Positions 43,609-53,172 of a stretch of 64,000 bases of DNA are shown piece after piece. Below the pieces are notes generated by a model that saw only the letters and a list, made by a program, of their open reading frames with translations, was not told the DNA's origin and did no database searches. How positions within the stretch are numbered: the stretch's first letter is position 1; each line of letters starts with the position of its first letter. Position numbers and translations under genes: made by a program. The DNA lies in contig NZ_CP109444.1 of the NCBI RefSeq assembly GCF_036227225.1, positions 2,271,001-2,335,000 on the forward strand. The letters run 5' to 3'. This DNA comes from Streptomyces sp. NBC_01478 (GTDB taxonomy: Bacteria; Actinomycetota; Actinomycetes; Streptomycetales; Streptomycetaceae).

Positions 43609-44433
43609 GTGATGACCCGTTCCGCGCGTCGGACCCGCCGGACCCTGCAGGTTGCCGGGGCGGGAGCCGCCGCGCTGCTGGCCCTGAGCGCCTGCTCCTC
43701 CAGCGACGACTCGTCCTCCTCGAAGTCCGGCTCCTCGGCGTCCGCGTCCCCGAAGATGTCCGGCACGGTCACCGTCTTCGCCGCCGCCTCGCTCAAGGAG
43801 TCCTTCACGACCCTGGGCAAGGAGTTCGAGACGGCGCACCCCGGCACCAAGATCACCTTCAACTTCGCGGGCAGCGACACCCTCGCCGCGAGCATCACCA
43901 GCGGTGCCCCGGCCGATGTGTTCGCCGCCGCCAGCCCCAAGACCATGGCGATCGTCACGGACAAGGGCGACGGCGTCGGCACGCCGGCCACGTTCGTCCG
44001 CAACCAACTGGAGATCGCGACCCTGCCGGGCAACCCCGACAAGGTGACCTCCCTGAAGGACCTCACCAGGTCCTCGCTCAAGGTCGTGCTGTGCGACAAG
44101 ACGGTGCCGTGCGGCGCCGCGGCCCAAAAGGCGCTCACGGCAAGCAAGTTGAAGCTCACCCCGGTGTCCTACGAGGAGGACGTCAAGTCGGCCCTCAACA
44201 AGGTGGTGCTGAAGGAGGCCGACGCGGCGGTCGTCTACAAGACCGACGTGCACGCGGCAGGTGACAAGGTGGAGGGCGTGGAGTTCCCCGAGTCCGCCGA
44301 CGCCATCAACGACTACCCGATCACCCTCCTCAAGAACGCGCCCAACGCGGTCGCCGCCAAGGCGTTCATCGCGCTGGTGCAGTCCGCCGAGGGCCAGAAG
44401 GTGCTGTCCGCGGCGGGCTTCCTCAAGCCGTGA
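43609..44433 (+). CDS. modA: Molybdate ABC transporter substrate-binding lipoprotein ModA
   Basis: The 274-residue protein has a basic start and a lipobox (LLALSACSS, cysteine near residue 24), then a Ser-rich linker and the ModA fold: VTVFAAASLKESFTTLGKEFE, TFNFAGSDTLAASITSGAPADVFAAAS, and NDYPITLLKNAPNAVAAKAFIALVQS. It captures molybdate outside the membrane. GTG 43609 has GGAG 7 bases upstream; the adjacent ATG 43612 is equally possible. Its stop overlaps the modB start by four bases. Confidence 0.95.
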   Translation: MMTRSARRTRRTLQVAGAGAAALLALSACSSSDDSSSSKSGSSASASPKMSGTVTVFAAASLKESFTTLGKEFETAHPGTKITFNFAGSDTLAASITSGAPADVFAAASPKTMAIVTDKGDGVGTPATFVRNQLEIATLPGNPDKVTSLKDLTRSSLKVVLCDKTVPCGAAAQKALTASKLKLTPVSYEEDVKSALNKVVLKEADAAVVYKTDVHAAGDKVEGVEFPESADAINDYPITLLKNAPNAVAAKAFIALVQSAEGQKVLSAAGFLKP

Positions 44434-45287
44434 CCCCGCTCGACACCTCCGACGCCGCGGCCGAGACCCTCAAGGGCGGGCCGCGGCGGCGCCGTGTCCG
44501 GATGACAGGTCGCGGAGTACCGCTCCCCCTGCTGGTGCCCGCGCTCGTAGGCCTGGCGTTCCTGATCCTCCCCCTGATCGCCCTCCTGGTACGGGCCCCT
44601 TGGCGTTCCCTGCCGTCCCAGCTCACCAGCACAGAGGTCTGGCAGGCACTCCAACTCTCCCTGTTCAGCGCGACCGCCGCGACGGCCGTGAGCCTGGTCC
44701 TGGGCGTACCGCTGGCCTGGGTGCTGGCCCGCACGGAGTTCCCCGGCCGCGGCTTCCTCCGCGCCCTGGTGACGCTCCCGCTGGTCCTGCCCCCGGTGGT
44801 GGGCGGCGTGGCACTGCTCCTGGCCCTCGGCCGCAACGGTGTCGTAGGCCAGTGGCTGGACTCGTGGTTCGGCATCACGCTCCCCTTCACCACGGCCGGT
44901 GTCGTGGTCGCGGAGTCGTTCGTCGCGATGCCGTTCCTGGTCATCAGCGTCGAGGGCACCCTGCGCGCCGCCGACCCGCGCTACGAAGAGGCCGCCCAGA
45001 CCCTCGGCGCCTCCCGCTTCACGGCGTTCCGCCGGGTCACGCTCCCGCTGATCGCCCCGGGCATCGCGGCGGGCGCGGTCCTCGCCTGGGCCCGCGCGCT
45101 GGGCGAGTTCGGCGCGACGATCACCTTCGCCGGCAACTTCCCCGGCCGCACCCAGACCATGCCGCTCGCGGTCTACCTGGCCCTCCAGAACGACCCGGAG
45201 GCGGCGATCGCCCTCAGCCTGGTCCTGCTGGCCGTGTCGATCGCGGTACTGGCGGGACTCCGGGACCGCTGGATGACGACCTCATGA
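44430..45287 (+). CDS. modB: Molybdate ABC transporter permease ModB
   Basis: The 285-residue protein has five to six membrane segments and the ABC-permease coupling loop EEAAQTLGASRFTAFRRVTLPLIAPGI. ARALGEFGATITFAGNFPGRTQTMPLAVY is the standard ModB end. GTG 44430 overlaps the modA stop (GTGA) and the stop overlaps modC, so the three are translationally coupled. Confidence 0.95.
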   Translation: MTPLDTSDAAAETLKGGPRRRRVRMTGRGVPLPLLVPALVGLAFLILPLIALLVRAPWRSLPSQLTSTEVWQALQLSLFSATAATAVSLVLGVPLAWVLARTEFPGRGFLRALVTLPLVLPPVVGGVALLLALGRNGVVGQWLDSWFGITLPFTTAGVVVAESFVAMPFLVISVEGTLRAADPRYEEAAQTLGASRFTAFRRVTLPLIAPGIAAGAVLAWARALGEFGATITFAGNFPGRTQTMPLAVYLALQNDPEAAIALSLVLLAVSIAVLAGLRDRWMTTS

Positions 45288-46348
45288 CCGACTTCATCAC
45301 CACACCGGACAAGGGCCTCGACGCCCGTCTCATCGTGGACCGCGGCACCTTCCGCCTGGACGTCGAACTGACCGCGGCACCCGGGGACGTCGTCGCCCTG
45401 CTCGGCCCCAACGGCGCCGGCAAGACGACAGCGCTGCGCGCCCTGGCGGGCCTGATCCACCTGACGGACGGTCATCTACGCCTGGACGGAACGGAGTTGG
45501 ACCGTACGCCACCGGAGTCCCGCCCGGTGGGAGTCGTCTTCCAGGACTATCTTCTCTTCCCCCACCTGACCGCGCTCGACAACGTCGGCTTCGGCCCCCG
45601 CTGCCAGGGCGCGACCAAGGCGGAGTCCCGCGCCATCGCCGCCGAGTGGCTGGACCGCATGGGCCTCGCCGAGCACGCGGGCGCCAAGCCCCGCAGACTC
45701 TCCGGCGGCCAGGCCCAACGCGTCGCCGTGGCAAGGGCGTTGGCGACCCGCCCGCGCCTGCTGCTCCTCGACGAACCCCTGGCAGCCCTTGACGCCCGCA
45801 CCCGCCTCGACGTACGGGCCCAACTCCGACGCCACCTCGCGGAGTTCGAGGCAGTCGCCGTCCTGGTCACCCACGACCCCCTGGACGCCATGGTGTTGGC
45901 CGACCGGCTGATCGTGATCGAGCAGGGCACGGTCGTCCAGGAGGGCACCCCCGCCGACATCGCCCGCCACCCGCGCACGGACTACATCGCCCAACTCGTC
46001 GGCCTCAACCTCTACAAGGGCCACGCCGACGGCCACACGGTCACCCTCGACACCGGCCCCACGATCACCACCACGGAGGATCTCCAGGGCGAGGTGTTCG
46101 TAGCGTTCCCACCGAGCGCGGTCACTCTCTTCCGGGACCACCCCACCGGCGCCAGCGCCCGCAACCTCTGGCACTGCGAGGTAGCGGGCCTGGAAACCCA
46201 CGGCGACCAGATCCGCGTAGACCTGACCGGCGAACTCCCCCTGGCAGCCGACCTGACGACACCGTCAGCGGCCGAACTGGACCTACACCAGGGCGCATCG
46301 GTCTGGGCCGCCGTCAAGGCAACCCAGACCCACTCATACCCCACCTGA
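45284..46348 (+). CDS. modC: Molybdate ABC transporter ATP-binding protein ModC
   Basis: The 354-residue ATPase has Walker A LLGPNGAGKTTAL, Q-loop VFQDYLLFP, signature RLSGGQAQRVAVARA, Walker B LLLLDEPLAALD and the switch His in VTHDP. The C-terminal TOBE-like part (about residues 260-350, HDGHTVTL- and ASARNLWHCEV-type text) fits ModC regulation. ATG 45284 overlaps the modB stop by four bases. It powers molybdate import for ModAB. Confidence 0.95.
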   Translation: MTDFITTPDKGLDARLIVDRGTFRLDVELTAAPGDVVALLGPNGAGKTTALRALAGLIHLTDGHLRLDGTELDRTPPESRPVGVVFQDYLLFPHLTALDNVGFGPRCQGATKAESRAIAAEWLDRMGLAEHAGAKPRRLSGGQAQRVAVARALATRPRLLLLDEPLAALDARTRLDVRAQLRRHLAEFEAVAVLVTHDPLDAMVLADRLIVIEQGTVVQEGTPADIARHPRTDYIAQLVGLNLYKGHADGHTVTLDTGPTITTTEDLQGEVFVAFPPSAVTLFRDHPTGASARNLWHCEVAGLETHGDQIRVDLTGELPLAADLTTPSAAELDLHQGASVWAAVKATQTHSYPT

Positions 46349-46354
46349 GCTACA

Positions 46355-46412
46355 GCGCCCCAAAGGGGCGCGGGGAACTGCGCGCCCAGCCACAATGGCG
46401 CCGCAGACGAAA
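46355..46412. repeat. Streptomyces dispersed intergenic repeat with terminator hairpin
   Basis: GCGCCCC-AAA-GGGGCGC (46355-46371) is a perfect hairpin followed by GGGGAACTGCGCG, CAGCCACAA and GGCGCCGCAGACGAAAAAC. I recognise this combination as a sequence that recurs between genes in many Streptomyces genomes. It lies between the convergent modC and gcvP genes and likely terminates both. Confidence 0.7.
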
Positions 46413-46415
46413 AAC

Positions 46416-49301
46416 TCAGTCCTCGTACGCGTCCAACGGCGGGCAGGAACACACCAGGTTCCGGTCACCAAAGGCCTGGTCGATCCTGCGCACCGGCGGC
46501 CAGTACTTGTCGGCAACAGAAACACCCGCCGGGAAGACAGCCTCCTCACGCGAATACGCGTGCCCCCACTCCCCACCCAACGCGGCAGCGGTATGCGGCG
46601 CGTTCCGCAACGGGTTGTCCTCAGCCGGCCACTCCCCCGCCCCGACCTTCTCGATCTCCCCACGAATCGCGATCATCGCCTCGCAGAACCGGTCCAGCTC
46701 GATCAGGTCCTCGGACTCCGTCGGCTCGATCATCAGCGTGCCGGCCACCGGGAACGACATGGTCGGCGCGTGGAAGCCGTAGTCGATGAGCCGCTTGGCG
46801 ATGTCGTCGACGCTGACCCCGGTCGCCTTGCTGATCGGCCGCAGATCGATGATGCACTCGTGCGCGACGAGCCCGCCGGGCCCGGTGTAGAGCACGGGGT
46901 AGTGCGGTTCGAGCCGCTTGGCGATGTAGTTGGCGGAGAGCACGGCCACCTGCGTGGCCCGCTTGAGCCCCTCGCCACCCATGAGCCGGACGTACGCCCA
47001 AGAGATCGGCAGGATCCCGGCCGAGCCCCACGGAGCAGCCGAGATCGGCCCAACTCCCGTCTCCGGCCCGGCCGCAGGCTGCAACGGGTGGTTCGGCAGA
47101 TACGGCGCCAGATGCGCACGCACACCCACCGGCCCGACCCCCGGACCACCACCACCGTGCGGAATGCAGAACGTCTTGTGCAGATTCAGATGCGAGACGT
47201 CACCGCCGAAGTGCCCCGGCTTGGCAAGCCCCACAAGGGCGTTGAGGTTGGCACCGTCGACGTAGACCTGCCCACCCGCCTCATGCACCTGCGCGCAGAT
47301 GTCGGCGACATGCTCCTCGAACACCCCGTGCGTGGACGGGTAAGTGATCATCAGCACAGCGAGCTCGTCACTGTACTGCTCGATCTTCGCCCGCAGATCC
47401 TCGACGTCGATCTCGCCGTCCTCGGCGGTCTTCACGACGACGACCTTCATGCCGGCCATCACGGCACTCGCGGCATTGGTCCCATGCGCCGACGACGGAA
47501 TCAGACACACGGTCCGCTGCTCGTCACCGTTGGCACGGTGGTATCCGCGTACGGCGAGCAGCCCGGCCAACTCGCCCTGCGAACCGGCGTTGGGCTGCAA
47601 CGACACCTTGTCGTACCCGGTGACCTCGGCGAGCCGCTCCTCCAACTCCCGGATGAGCGTGAGGTATCCCTGCGCCTGCTCGGCGGGCGCGAAGGGGTGC
47701 AACTGCCCGAACTCCGGCCAGGTGACCGGCTCCATCTCGGTGGTCGCGTTGAGCTTCATCGTGCAGGAACCCAGCGGGATCATGCCCCGGTCGAGCGCGT
47801 AGTCACGGTCGGCGAGCCTGCGCAGGTAGCGCAGCATCGCGGTCTCGGAACGGTGGTCCCGGAACACGGGGTGCGTGAGATACGCGTCGGTCCGCAGCAG
47901 CGCCTCGGGCAGCGTGTCCTCGGCGGACGCGTCAAGCGCCTCGACGTCACCGTCCACCCCGAACGCGGTCCATACGGCGGCCAGTTGGGCGCGCGTGGTG
48001 GTCTCGTCGCAGGCGATGGACACCTGGTCCGCGTCCACGAGGTGCAGGTTGACGCCGTCCTCACGGGCGGCGGCGACGACCTCGGCGGCCCGGCCGGGAA
48101 CGCGCGCGGTCAGCGTGTCGAAGTAGCCGCCGTGCACGACCTCGACACCGCCGGCGGTGAGTCCGGCGGCGAGGATCGTGGCGTACCGGTGCGTCCGCCG
48201 CGCGATGCCCTTGAGCCCCTCGGGCCCGTGGTAGACGGCGTACATCCCGGCCATGACGGCGAGCAGCACCTGGGCGGTGCAGATGTTGCTGGTGGCCTTC
48301 TCACGGCGGATGTGCTGCTCGCGGGTCTGCAGGGCGAGGCGGTACGCCTTGTGCCCGTCGGCGTCGACGGAGACGCCCACCAGCCGCCCGGGCAGGCTGC
48401 GCGCGAACTTCTCACGCACGGCCATGTATCCCGCGTGGGGCCCGCCGAAGCCCATCGGCACCCCGAAGCGCTGCGTCGTACCGACCGCGATGTCCGCGCC
48501 CAACTCGCCGGGCGACTTGAGCAGCGTGAGCGCGAGGAGATCCGCGGCGACGGTGACGAGCGCACCGAGCGCGTGCGCCTGCTCGATCAGCGGCTTGATG
48601 TCGCGTACGGCACCGGAGGCGCCCGGGTACTGCACGAGCACGCCGTTGATCTCACGCTCGGCGAGGTCGGCCGGGATGCCCTCACTGAGGTCGGCGACGA
48701 CGACCTCGACACCGGCCGGCTCGGCACGGGTCTCGATGACGGCGATAGTCTGCGGCAACGCGTCGGCGTCGACCAGGAACAGACCCTTCTTGTTCTTGCC
48801 CATGCGGCGCGAGAGCGCCACTGCCTCGGCGGCGGCCGTGCCCTCGTCGAGCAGGGAGGCGCCGGAGGTCGGCAGCCCGGTGAGGTCGGCGACCACGGTC
48901 TGGAAGTTCAGCAGGGCTTCGAGCCGCCCCTGGGAGATCTCCGGCTGATACGGCGTGTAGGCCGTGTACCAGGCCGGGTTCTCCATGACGTTGCGCAGGA
49001 TCACGGGCGGGGTGAAGGTCCCGTAGTACCCGAGCCCGATCATGGAACCGAGGACCTCGTTGCGGTCCGCGAGAGAGCGCAGCTCGGCCAGTACCTCGGC
49101 CTCGGTGCGGGCGCCCGGCAGGTCGAGGGAGTCGGCGTTCTTGATCACATCGGGGACCGCGGCGGCCGTGAGCTCGTCGAGCGAGCCGTAGCCGACCTGC
49201 GCGAGCATCTTGGCCCGCGCCTCATGGTTGGGCCCGATGTGACGCTGCTCGAACGGGATGCCCTGTTCGAGCTCGGAGAGTGAAGTGCGAGGGGCGGTCA
49301 T
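46416..49301 (-). CDS. gcvP: Glycine dehydrogenase (decarboxylating), GcvP
   Basis: The 961-residue P-protein of the glycine cleavage system has the fused N- and C-halves of bacterial Gcv[22 protein letters not shown] starts it, [26 protein letters not shown] and the PLP-lysine motif [16 protein letters not shown] identify it. E. coli GcvP is 957 residues. It decarboxylates glycine and passes the aminomethyl group to GcvH. ATG 49301 has AGGAGG 8 bases upstream; the frame starts 8 codons earlier but with a worse ribosome site. A tandem glycine riboswitch lies in its leader. Confidence 0.97.
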   Translation of the reverse strand: MTAPRTSLSELEQGIPFEQRHIGPNHEARAKMLAQVGYGSLDELTAAAVPDVIKNADSLDLPGARTEAEVLAELRSLADRNEVLGSMIGLGYYGTFTPPVILRNVMENPAWYTAYTPYQPEISQGRLEALLNFQTVVADLTGLPTSGASLLDEGTAAAEAVALSRRMGKNKKGLFLVDADALPQTIAVIETRAEPAGVEVVVADLSEGIPADLAEREINGVLVQYPGASGAVRDIKPLIEQAHALGALVTVAADLLALTLLKSPGELGADIAVGTTQRFGVPMGFGGPHAGYMAVREKFARSLPGRLVGVSVDADGHKAYRLALQTREQHIRREKATSNICTAQVLLAVMAGMYAVYHGPEGLKGIARRTHRYATILAAGLTAGGVEVVHGGYFDTLTARVPGRAAEVVAAAREDGVNLHLVDADQVSIACDETTTRAQLAAVWTAFGVDGDVEALDASAEDTLPEALLRTDAYLTHPVFRDHRSETAMLRYLRRLADRDYALDRGMIPLGSCTMKLNATTEMEPVTWPEFGQLHPFAPAEQAQGYLTLIRELEERLAEVTGYDKVSLQPNAGSQGELAGLLAVRGYHRANGDEQRTVCLIPSSAHGTNAASAVMAGMKVVVVKTAEDGEIDVEDLRAKIEQYSDELAVLMITYPSTHGVFEEHVADICAQVHEAGGQVYVDGANLNALVGLAKPGHFGGDVSHLNLHKTFCIPHGGGGPGVGPVGVRAHLAPYLPNHPLQPAAGPETGVGPISAAPWGSAGILPISWAYVRLMGGEGLKRATQVAVLSANYIAKRLEPHYPVLYTGPGGLVAHECIIDLRPISKATGVSVDDIAKRLIDYGFHAPTMSFPVAGTLMIEPTESEDLIELDRFCEAMIAIRGEIEKVGAGEWPAEDNPLRNAPHTAAALGGEWGHAYSREEAVFPAGVSVADKYWPPVRRIDQAFGDRNLVCSCPPLDAYED

Positions 49302-49379
49302 GAGGGAGGCCTCCTGGTCGGACACGACCTTCGAGGGACACCACAGCTGTGGGGTGCCCGGACGGCCTCCCCCTCTGTC

Positions 49380-49578
49380 ATCTCAACCTGAGAGCTTCAC
49401 CGGGCATCCCGAAGGAACCCGGCTTTCACCGTCGGTGAGAGCGGAAGCCGTCGACGCCGTCGGCACCCGCCCTGCTTTCCAGAGTGACCTCGTCCGTGCG
49501 GTACGTGAGCCTGAGAGATTCCGGGGAGGATTTGCTCCTTCGGCGCCTCCGATGAAGTCTGGAGGACTCTCCCGCACG
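49380..49578 (-). ncRNA. Tandem glycine riboswitch in the gcvP leader
   Basis: On the minus strand, GCGGGAGAGTCCTCCAG (from 49575), GCCGAAGGAGCAA and CCCCGGAATCTCTCAGGC form the first glycine aptamer. GGTCACTCTGGAAAGCAG, CGCTCTCACCG and GGTGAAGCTCTCAGGT form the second. The GAGAG-GGAGCAA-CTCTCAGG order is the glycine-aptamer signature. Two aptamers in tandem before gcv genes usually turn expression on when glycine is high. It ends about 80 bases before the gcvP start. Confidence 0.93.
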
Positions 49579-49698
49579 GGGTCAGCAGCCGTTCGCCAGC
49601 CTACCAGCGAGCACTAGAGCCCGGCTTTCGAGTGGCCACCGGCCTCAATGTGCTCTTTTGTAGTATTCACGGATGAGTTGCGAGCAGGAGGAGGTCCC

Positions 49699-50070
49699 GT
49701 GCAGACCGACATCGATCCGCGCAACCTGATCGGCCGCAAGGCGTTCGACCGCACCGGCGCCAAGATCGGCACGATCGACGAGGTCTACCTCGACGACGCC
49801 ACCGGCGAACCGGAGTGGGCGGCCATACGCACCGGCCTGTTCTCCAGAGACGCCTTCGTCCCCCTGGAGCCCAGCGAACTGATCGAAGGCACCCTCCACA
49901 TCCCCTTCGAACGCTCCCTGATCAAAGACGCCCCGGACTTCGGAGTGGGCCGCCACCTCTCCCCGGACCAGGAACTCCAGCTCTACCACCACTACGGCTT
50001 GGACGTGGGCCCGGCTCCATCACTCCCGGACCGCGACTTCGGCAAGGTGGCGGGGGCGGAGGAGGACTGA
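49699..50070 (+). CDS. PRC-barrel domain protein
   Basis: The 123-residue protein is a single PRC-barrel unit: DPRNLIGRKAFDRTGAKIGTIDEVYLDDATGEPEWAAIRTGLF, FVPLEPSELIEGTLHIPFERSLIKDAP, and a polar tail. Such small proteins are frequent in Streptomyces and of uncertain role (RNA processing in RimM, photosynthetic reaction-centre scaffolds elsewhere). GTG 49699 follows AGGAGGAGG and is preferred over the upstream start. It is divergent from gcvP beyond the riboswitch. Confidence 0.85.
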   Translation: MQTDIDPRNLIGRKAFDRTGAKIGTIDEVYLDDATGEPEWAAIRTGLFSRDAFVPLEPSELIEGTLHIPFERSLIKDAPDFGVGRHLSPDQELQLYHHYGLDVGPAPSLPDRDFGKVAGAEED

Positions 50071-50071
50071 A

Positions 50072-50108
50072 GGGGGGTGGGATGGGTGGGATGGGTGAGG
50101 TGGGTGGA
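50072..50108 (+). other. G-rich tract able to form a G-quadruplex
   Basis: From 50072 the plus strand has GGGGGGTGGGATGGGTGGGA followed by TGGGTGAGGTGGGTGG: five or more GGG runs split by one to three bases, right after the PRC-barrel stop and before the convergent dinB end. It could fold into a quadruplex in the transcript or in DNA. Confidence 0.6.
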
Positions 50109-50205
50109 CTGGCTGAGGGCGTCGGTGGGGGATACGGATGCTCGGGACATCGACGCTGCGAAGGCACGGACGCCGCGGGCAGCACTTCGGGGCTGTTTCC
50201 AAGCC

Positions 50206-51687
50206 TCAACTCTCCAGAGCCCCCGGCACCACAGCAGGCGGAACCTCAGAACCCAGCCCACCCGACCGATCCGCGCCCCTCGTCTCACCACCGACACCGG
50301 CACCGTCATCAGCGCCGCAGGCTCCCTCCGCCGGCGGCAGCGCCCCATCAGACCCCCGCCCCACCAACGGCAACGGCTCCGCCGACTCCAACTCCGGATC
50401 ATCGGTCCGGAACGTCCGCACCCGCCCCGGCCCCGAATCCTCAGGCGTCTCGAACCGCACCGTGACCCGCCCCAGCCCACTCCCCTGCACCCACCCGTGC
50501 CCGAACCCGGCGTGGTGCACATCGTGCCCCGCGGCCCAGCGCCGCTCCACAGGCGCCGCCCGCTCCTCGCTCTCCTCCTCCGGGTGCTCCTCCTCAAGAA
50601 GCTCCGCCCGCTCCCCCGCGGCCTGTGCGAACAGGTCCTCCTGCGTGTAGTCGGCGAGCCCGGAGACACCCACCCCGAGCAGCCGTACCCCGCCCGTGGT
50701 GTCCACGGAGTCCAGCAACCGGGCCGCGGCCTCCCGCACCACCCCCGGATCGTCGGTGGGCCCACGCAGCGTCTCGGACCGGGTCAGCGTCGAGAAGTCG
50801 TACCGCCGCACCTTCAGCACGATGGTCCGCCCCGACAGACCGGCCCCGCGCAGCCGCCGCACACACCGGTCCGCGAGCCGCTGCACCTCCAGGCCCACCC
50901 GGGTCCGGTCATGGATGTCCACGTCGTACGTGTCCTCGACCGACACCGACTTGGTCTCCCGCTCGGCCACCACGGGCCGCACGTCGTGCGCCAGCGCCAT
51001 CGCGTACAGCGCGTGCCCGTGCGCCTTGCCCACCAGCCGTACGAGCTCGTCCTCGCCCGCCTCGGCGATCTCGTCGACCGTGGTGATCCCGGCCCGCCGC
51101 AGATGATCACCCGTCGCCGGCCCGACCCCCGGCAGCGTGCGCACCGACAGCGGCCCGAGCAGCGCCCGCTCGGTCCCCGGCTCGATCAGCACGAGCCCGT
51201 CCGGCTTGGCCCGCTCGGAGGCGATCTTCGCGATCATCTTGGAGGCGGCGAGGCCCACCGACCCCGTGAGCCCCGTGACCGCCCGTATGTCCGCCCGCAG
51301 CCGCTCCCCGGTCACCTGAGCCGACTCGGCGTCCCAGGCCGTTCCCCCGGCCTCCAGGTCCACGAACGCCTCGTCCAGGCTCAGCGGCTCCACCAGCGGC
51401 GACAACGCGCGCAGCAGCCCCATCACCTGCTCGCTGATCGACCGGTAGAACCCGAACCGCGGCACGAGATACGCGGCGTTCGGCGCGAGCCGGCGCGCCT
51501 GGGCCATCGGCATCGCCGAGTTCACCCCGAAGACCCGTGCCTCGTACGACGCGGTGGCGACCACCCCGCGCGGTCCGAGCCCGCCCACGACGACGGCCTT
51601 CCCGCGCAGGCTCGGCTTGGACGCCTGCTCCGCCGAGGCGAAGAAGGCATCCATGTCGAGATGCAGGATCGTGGGCGCGGTTCTCAC
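50206..51687 (-). CDS. dinB: DNA polymerase IV (DinB)
   Basis: The 493-residue Y-family polymerase has the palm metal motifs ILHLDMDAFFASAEQ and LSLDEAFVDLE, the thumb and little-finger text GLAASKMIAKIASERAKPDG, RTLPGVGPATGDHLRRAG and ETKSVSVEDTYDVDI. After about residue 340 it has an extra acidic, low-complexity tail of about 150 residues (EEEHPEEESEE, then TDDPELESAEPLPL) rather than a beta-clamp motif that I can place. It performs translesion synthesis. It is in the same minus-strand run as the MerR gene upstream. Confidence 0.94.
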   Translation of the reverse strand: MRTAPTILHLDMDAFFASAEQASKPSLRGKAVVVGGLGPRGVVATASYEARVFGVNSAMPMAQARRLAPNAAYLVPRFGFYRSISEQVMGLLRALSPLVEPLSLDEAFVDLEAGGTAWDAESAQVTGERLRADIRAVTGLTGSVGLAASKMIAKIASERAKPDGLVLIEPGTERALLGPLSVRTLPGVGPATGDHLRRAGITTVDEIAEAGEDELVRLVGKAHGHALYAMALAHDVRPVVAERETKSVSVEDTYDVDIHDRTRVGLEVQRLADRCVRRLRGAGLSGRTIVLKVRRYDFSTLTRSETLRGPTDDPGVVREAAARLLDSVDTTGGVRLLGVGVSGLADYTQEDLFAQAAGERAELLEEEHPEEESEERAAPVERRWAAGHDVHHAGFGHGWVQGSGLGRVTVRFETPEDSGPGRVRTFRTDDPELESAEPLPLVGRGSDGALPPAEGACGADDGAGVGGETRGADRSGGLGSEVPPAVVPGALES

Positions 51688-51744
51688 ATCTCCGATGCTG
51701 CCCTACGCCACTGACAATGCCCCGCTACGGCTCCCGCGGGGCCC

Positions 51745-52389
51745 TCAGACGGCCCGGTTGCGCCGCCTGGCCAGCTCGTCCGCGGGGTTGGACCCGACAA
51801 GCGTCTCGCCGGTGTCGACGCGCTCCCCGTGCAACTGCGACAGGGCGCTCTCGACATCCCGCCACACGACCCCCACGGCGATCCCGAAGACGCCCTGGCC
51901 GCCCTGGAGCAGCGCATGGACCTCGTCCGGCGACGTGCACTCGTAGACCGTGGCGCCGTCGCTCATCAGCGTCATGCGCTCCAGGTCACGGAAGCCGCAC
52001 TCTCTCAGGTGCAGAACGGCGCTGCGGATGTTCTGCAGCGACACACCCGTGTCGAGGAACCGCTTGACGATCTTGAGGACGACAACGTCCCGGAAGCTGT
52101 AGAGCCGCTGTGTCCCCGACCCGTGCGCGGGCCGCACGCTGGGCTCGACGAGCCCGGTGCGCGCCCAGTAGTCCAGTTGCCGATAGGTGATGCCGGCCGC
52201 CGCACAGGCCGTAGGGCCCCGGTAGCCGATCTCCTCGGACGCCATGGACGTCGCCCCTCCGCTGCTCGGCACTGCCGCCGGCCGCTGCGGAATGCGATCG
52301 GCCGTACTGCCGTGAAGCGGGTACGGACCTCTGTCCCCGAAACTGCGTTCCGGGGCACCCCCAGCCGTACCGTCGCCGCTGCTTCTCAC
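51745..52389 (-). CDS. MerR-family regulator (Rv1830/ResR-like)
   Basis: The 214-residue protein has a MerR winged helix (YRGPTACAAAGITYRQLDYWARTGLVEPS, RLYSFRDVVVLKIVKRFLDTGVSLQNIRSAV) and a C-terminal helix region without metal cysteines. Its neighbours (DUF151, FtsR-like, GarA-like) match those of Rv1830 in Mycobacterium, a regulator linked to growth recovery. GTG 52389 has GGAGG 6 bases upstream; ATG 52245 with GGAGG farther upstream would drop the disordered head. It likely regulates growth or division genes. Confidence 0.85.
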   Translation of the reverse strand: MRSSGDGTAGGAPERSFGDRGPYPLHGSTADRIPQRPAAVPSSGGATSMASEEIGYRGPTACAAAGITYRQLDYWARTGLVEPSVRPAHGSGTQRLYSFRDVVVLKIVKRFLDTGVSLQNIRSAVLHLRECGFRDLERMTLMSDGATVYECTSPDEVHALLQGGQGVFGIAVGVVWRDVESALSQLHGERVDTGETLVGSNPADELARRRNRAV

Positions 52390-52613
52390 GCCGACCTCCG
52401 TCCTTGACCTGCCTTCTCGACGGTAGGCAGTCACCAGGGGTGCGTCAACGATCGCCACACTCGGCACGCCGAGTGATAATCACCCAAGGAGTGGTTTCCC
52501 GTGTCCCACCGCGGGGAAAGGCTAGCCGAATGCGCTCGCGGAGAGCCGCAGGACGCTCTCACACGCCGGTGGCAAATGCCAGCATTTCCTCGCCGGCCGT
52601 CGGCCTCCCGGGC

Positions 52614-53087
52614 TCACTGGCTGTTGGTGCCGAAGTCCTCGGGCGAGATCTGGTCGAGGAACTCGCGGAACTTCTCCACCTCGTCCTCCTGCTCGTCCGG
52701 GATCGCGATGCCCGCGTCGTCGAGCACACCGTCACTGCCGTAGATCGGCGTCCCGGTGCGCAGCGCCAGCGCTATGGCGTCGGAAGGACGGGCGCTCACC
52801 TCGACGCCGCTGGCGAAGACCAGCTCCGCATAGAAGACGCCCTCCCGCAGATCCGTGATGCGCACTTCGGTCAGCTCCTGGCCGACGGCCTCCAGCACGT
52901 CCTTGAACAGGTCGTGGGTCAGCGGTCGTGCGGGGGCCATGCCCTGCTGCGCGAAGGCGATCGCCGTCGCCTCCCCGGGCCCGATCCAGATGGGGAGGTA
53001 GCGGTCGCCTCCCACTTCACGCAGGAGCACGATCGGTTGGTTGGAGGGCATTTCGACCCGGACACCTACGACATCGAGCTCGTTCAC
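52614..53087 (-). CDS. Bifunctional nuclease-family protein (DUF151)
   Basis: The 157-residue protein has the DUF151 core: MNELDVVGVRVEMPSNQPIVLLRE, LPIWIGPGEATAIAFAQQG, and GVEVSARPSDAIALALRTGTPIY. Plant BBD nucleases and bacterial relatives are in this family, but bacterial roles are unclear. It is the orthologue by synteny of Rv1829. An acidic C-terminal tail (DEQEDEVEKFREFLDQISPEDFG) is typical. It lies between the two MerR-family genes. Confidence 0.9.
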   Translation of the reverse strand: MNELDVVGVRVEMPSNQPIVLLREVGGDRYLPIWIGPGEATAIAFAQQGMAPARPLTHDLFKDVLEAVGQELTEVRITDLREGVFYAELVFASGVEVSARPSDAIALALRTGTPIYGSDGVLDDAGIAIPDEQEDEVEKFREFLDQISPEDFGTNSQ

Positions 53088-53172
53088 ACAGCAACCCTAG
53101 GCCGTGCCCGGGACGTTTGGGTAGTCGGGCCGAGAACGGGTGACCGATCAGGCAGCCGCGAGCCCGCCCGGC

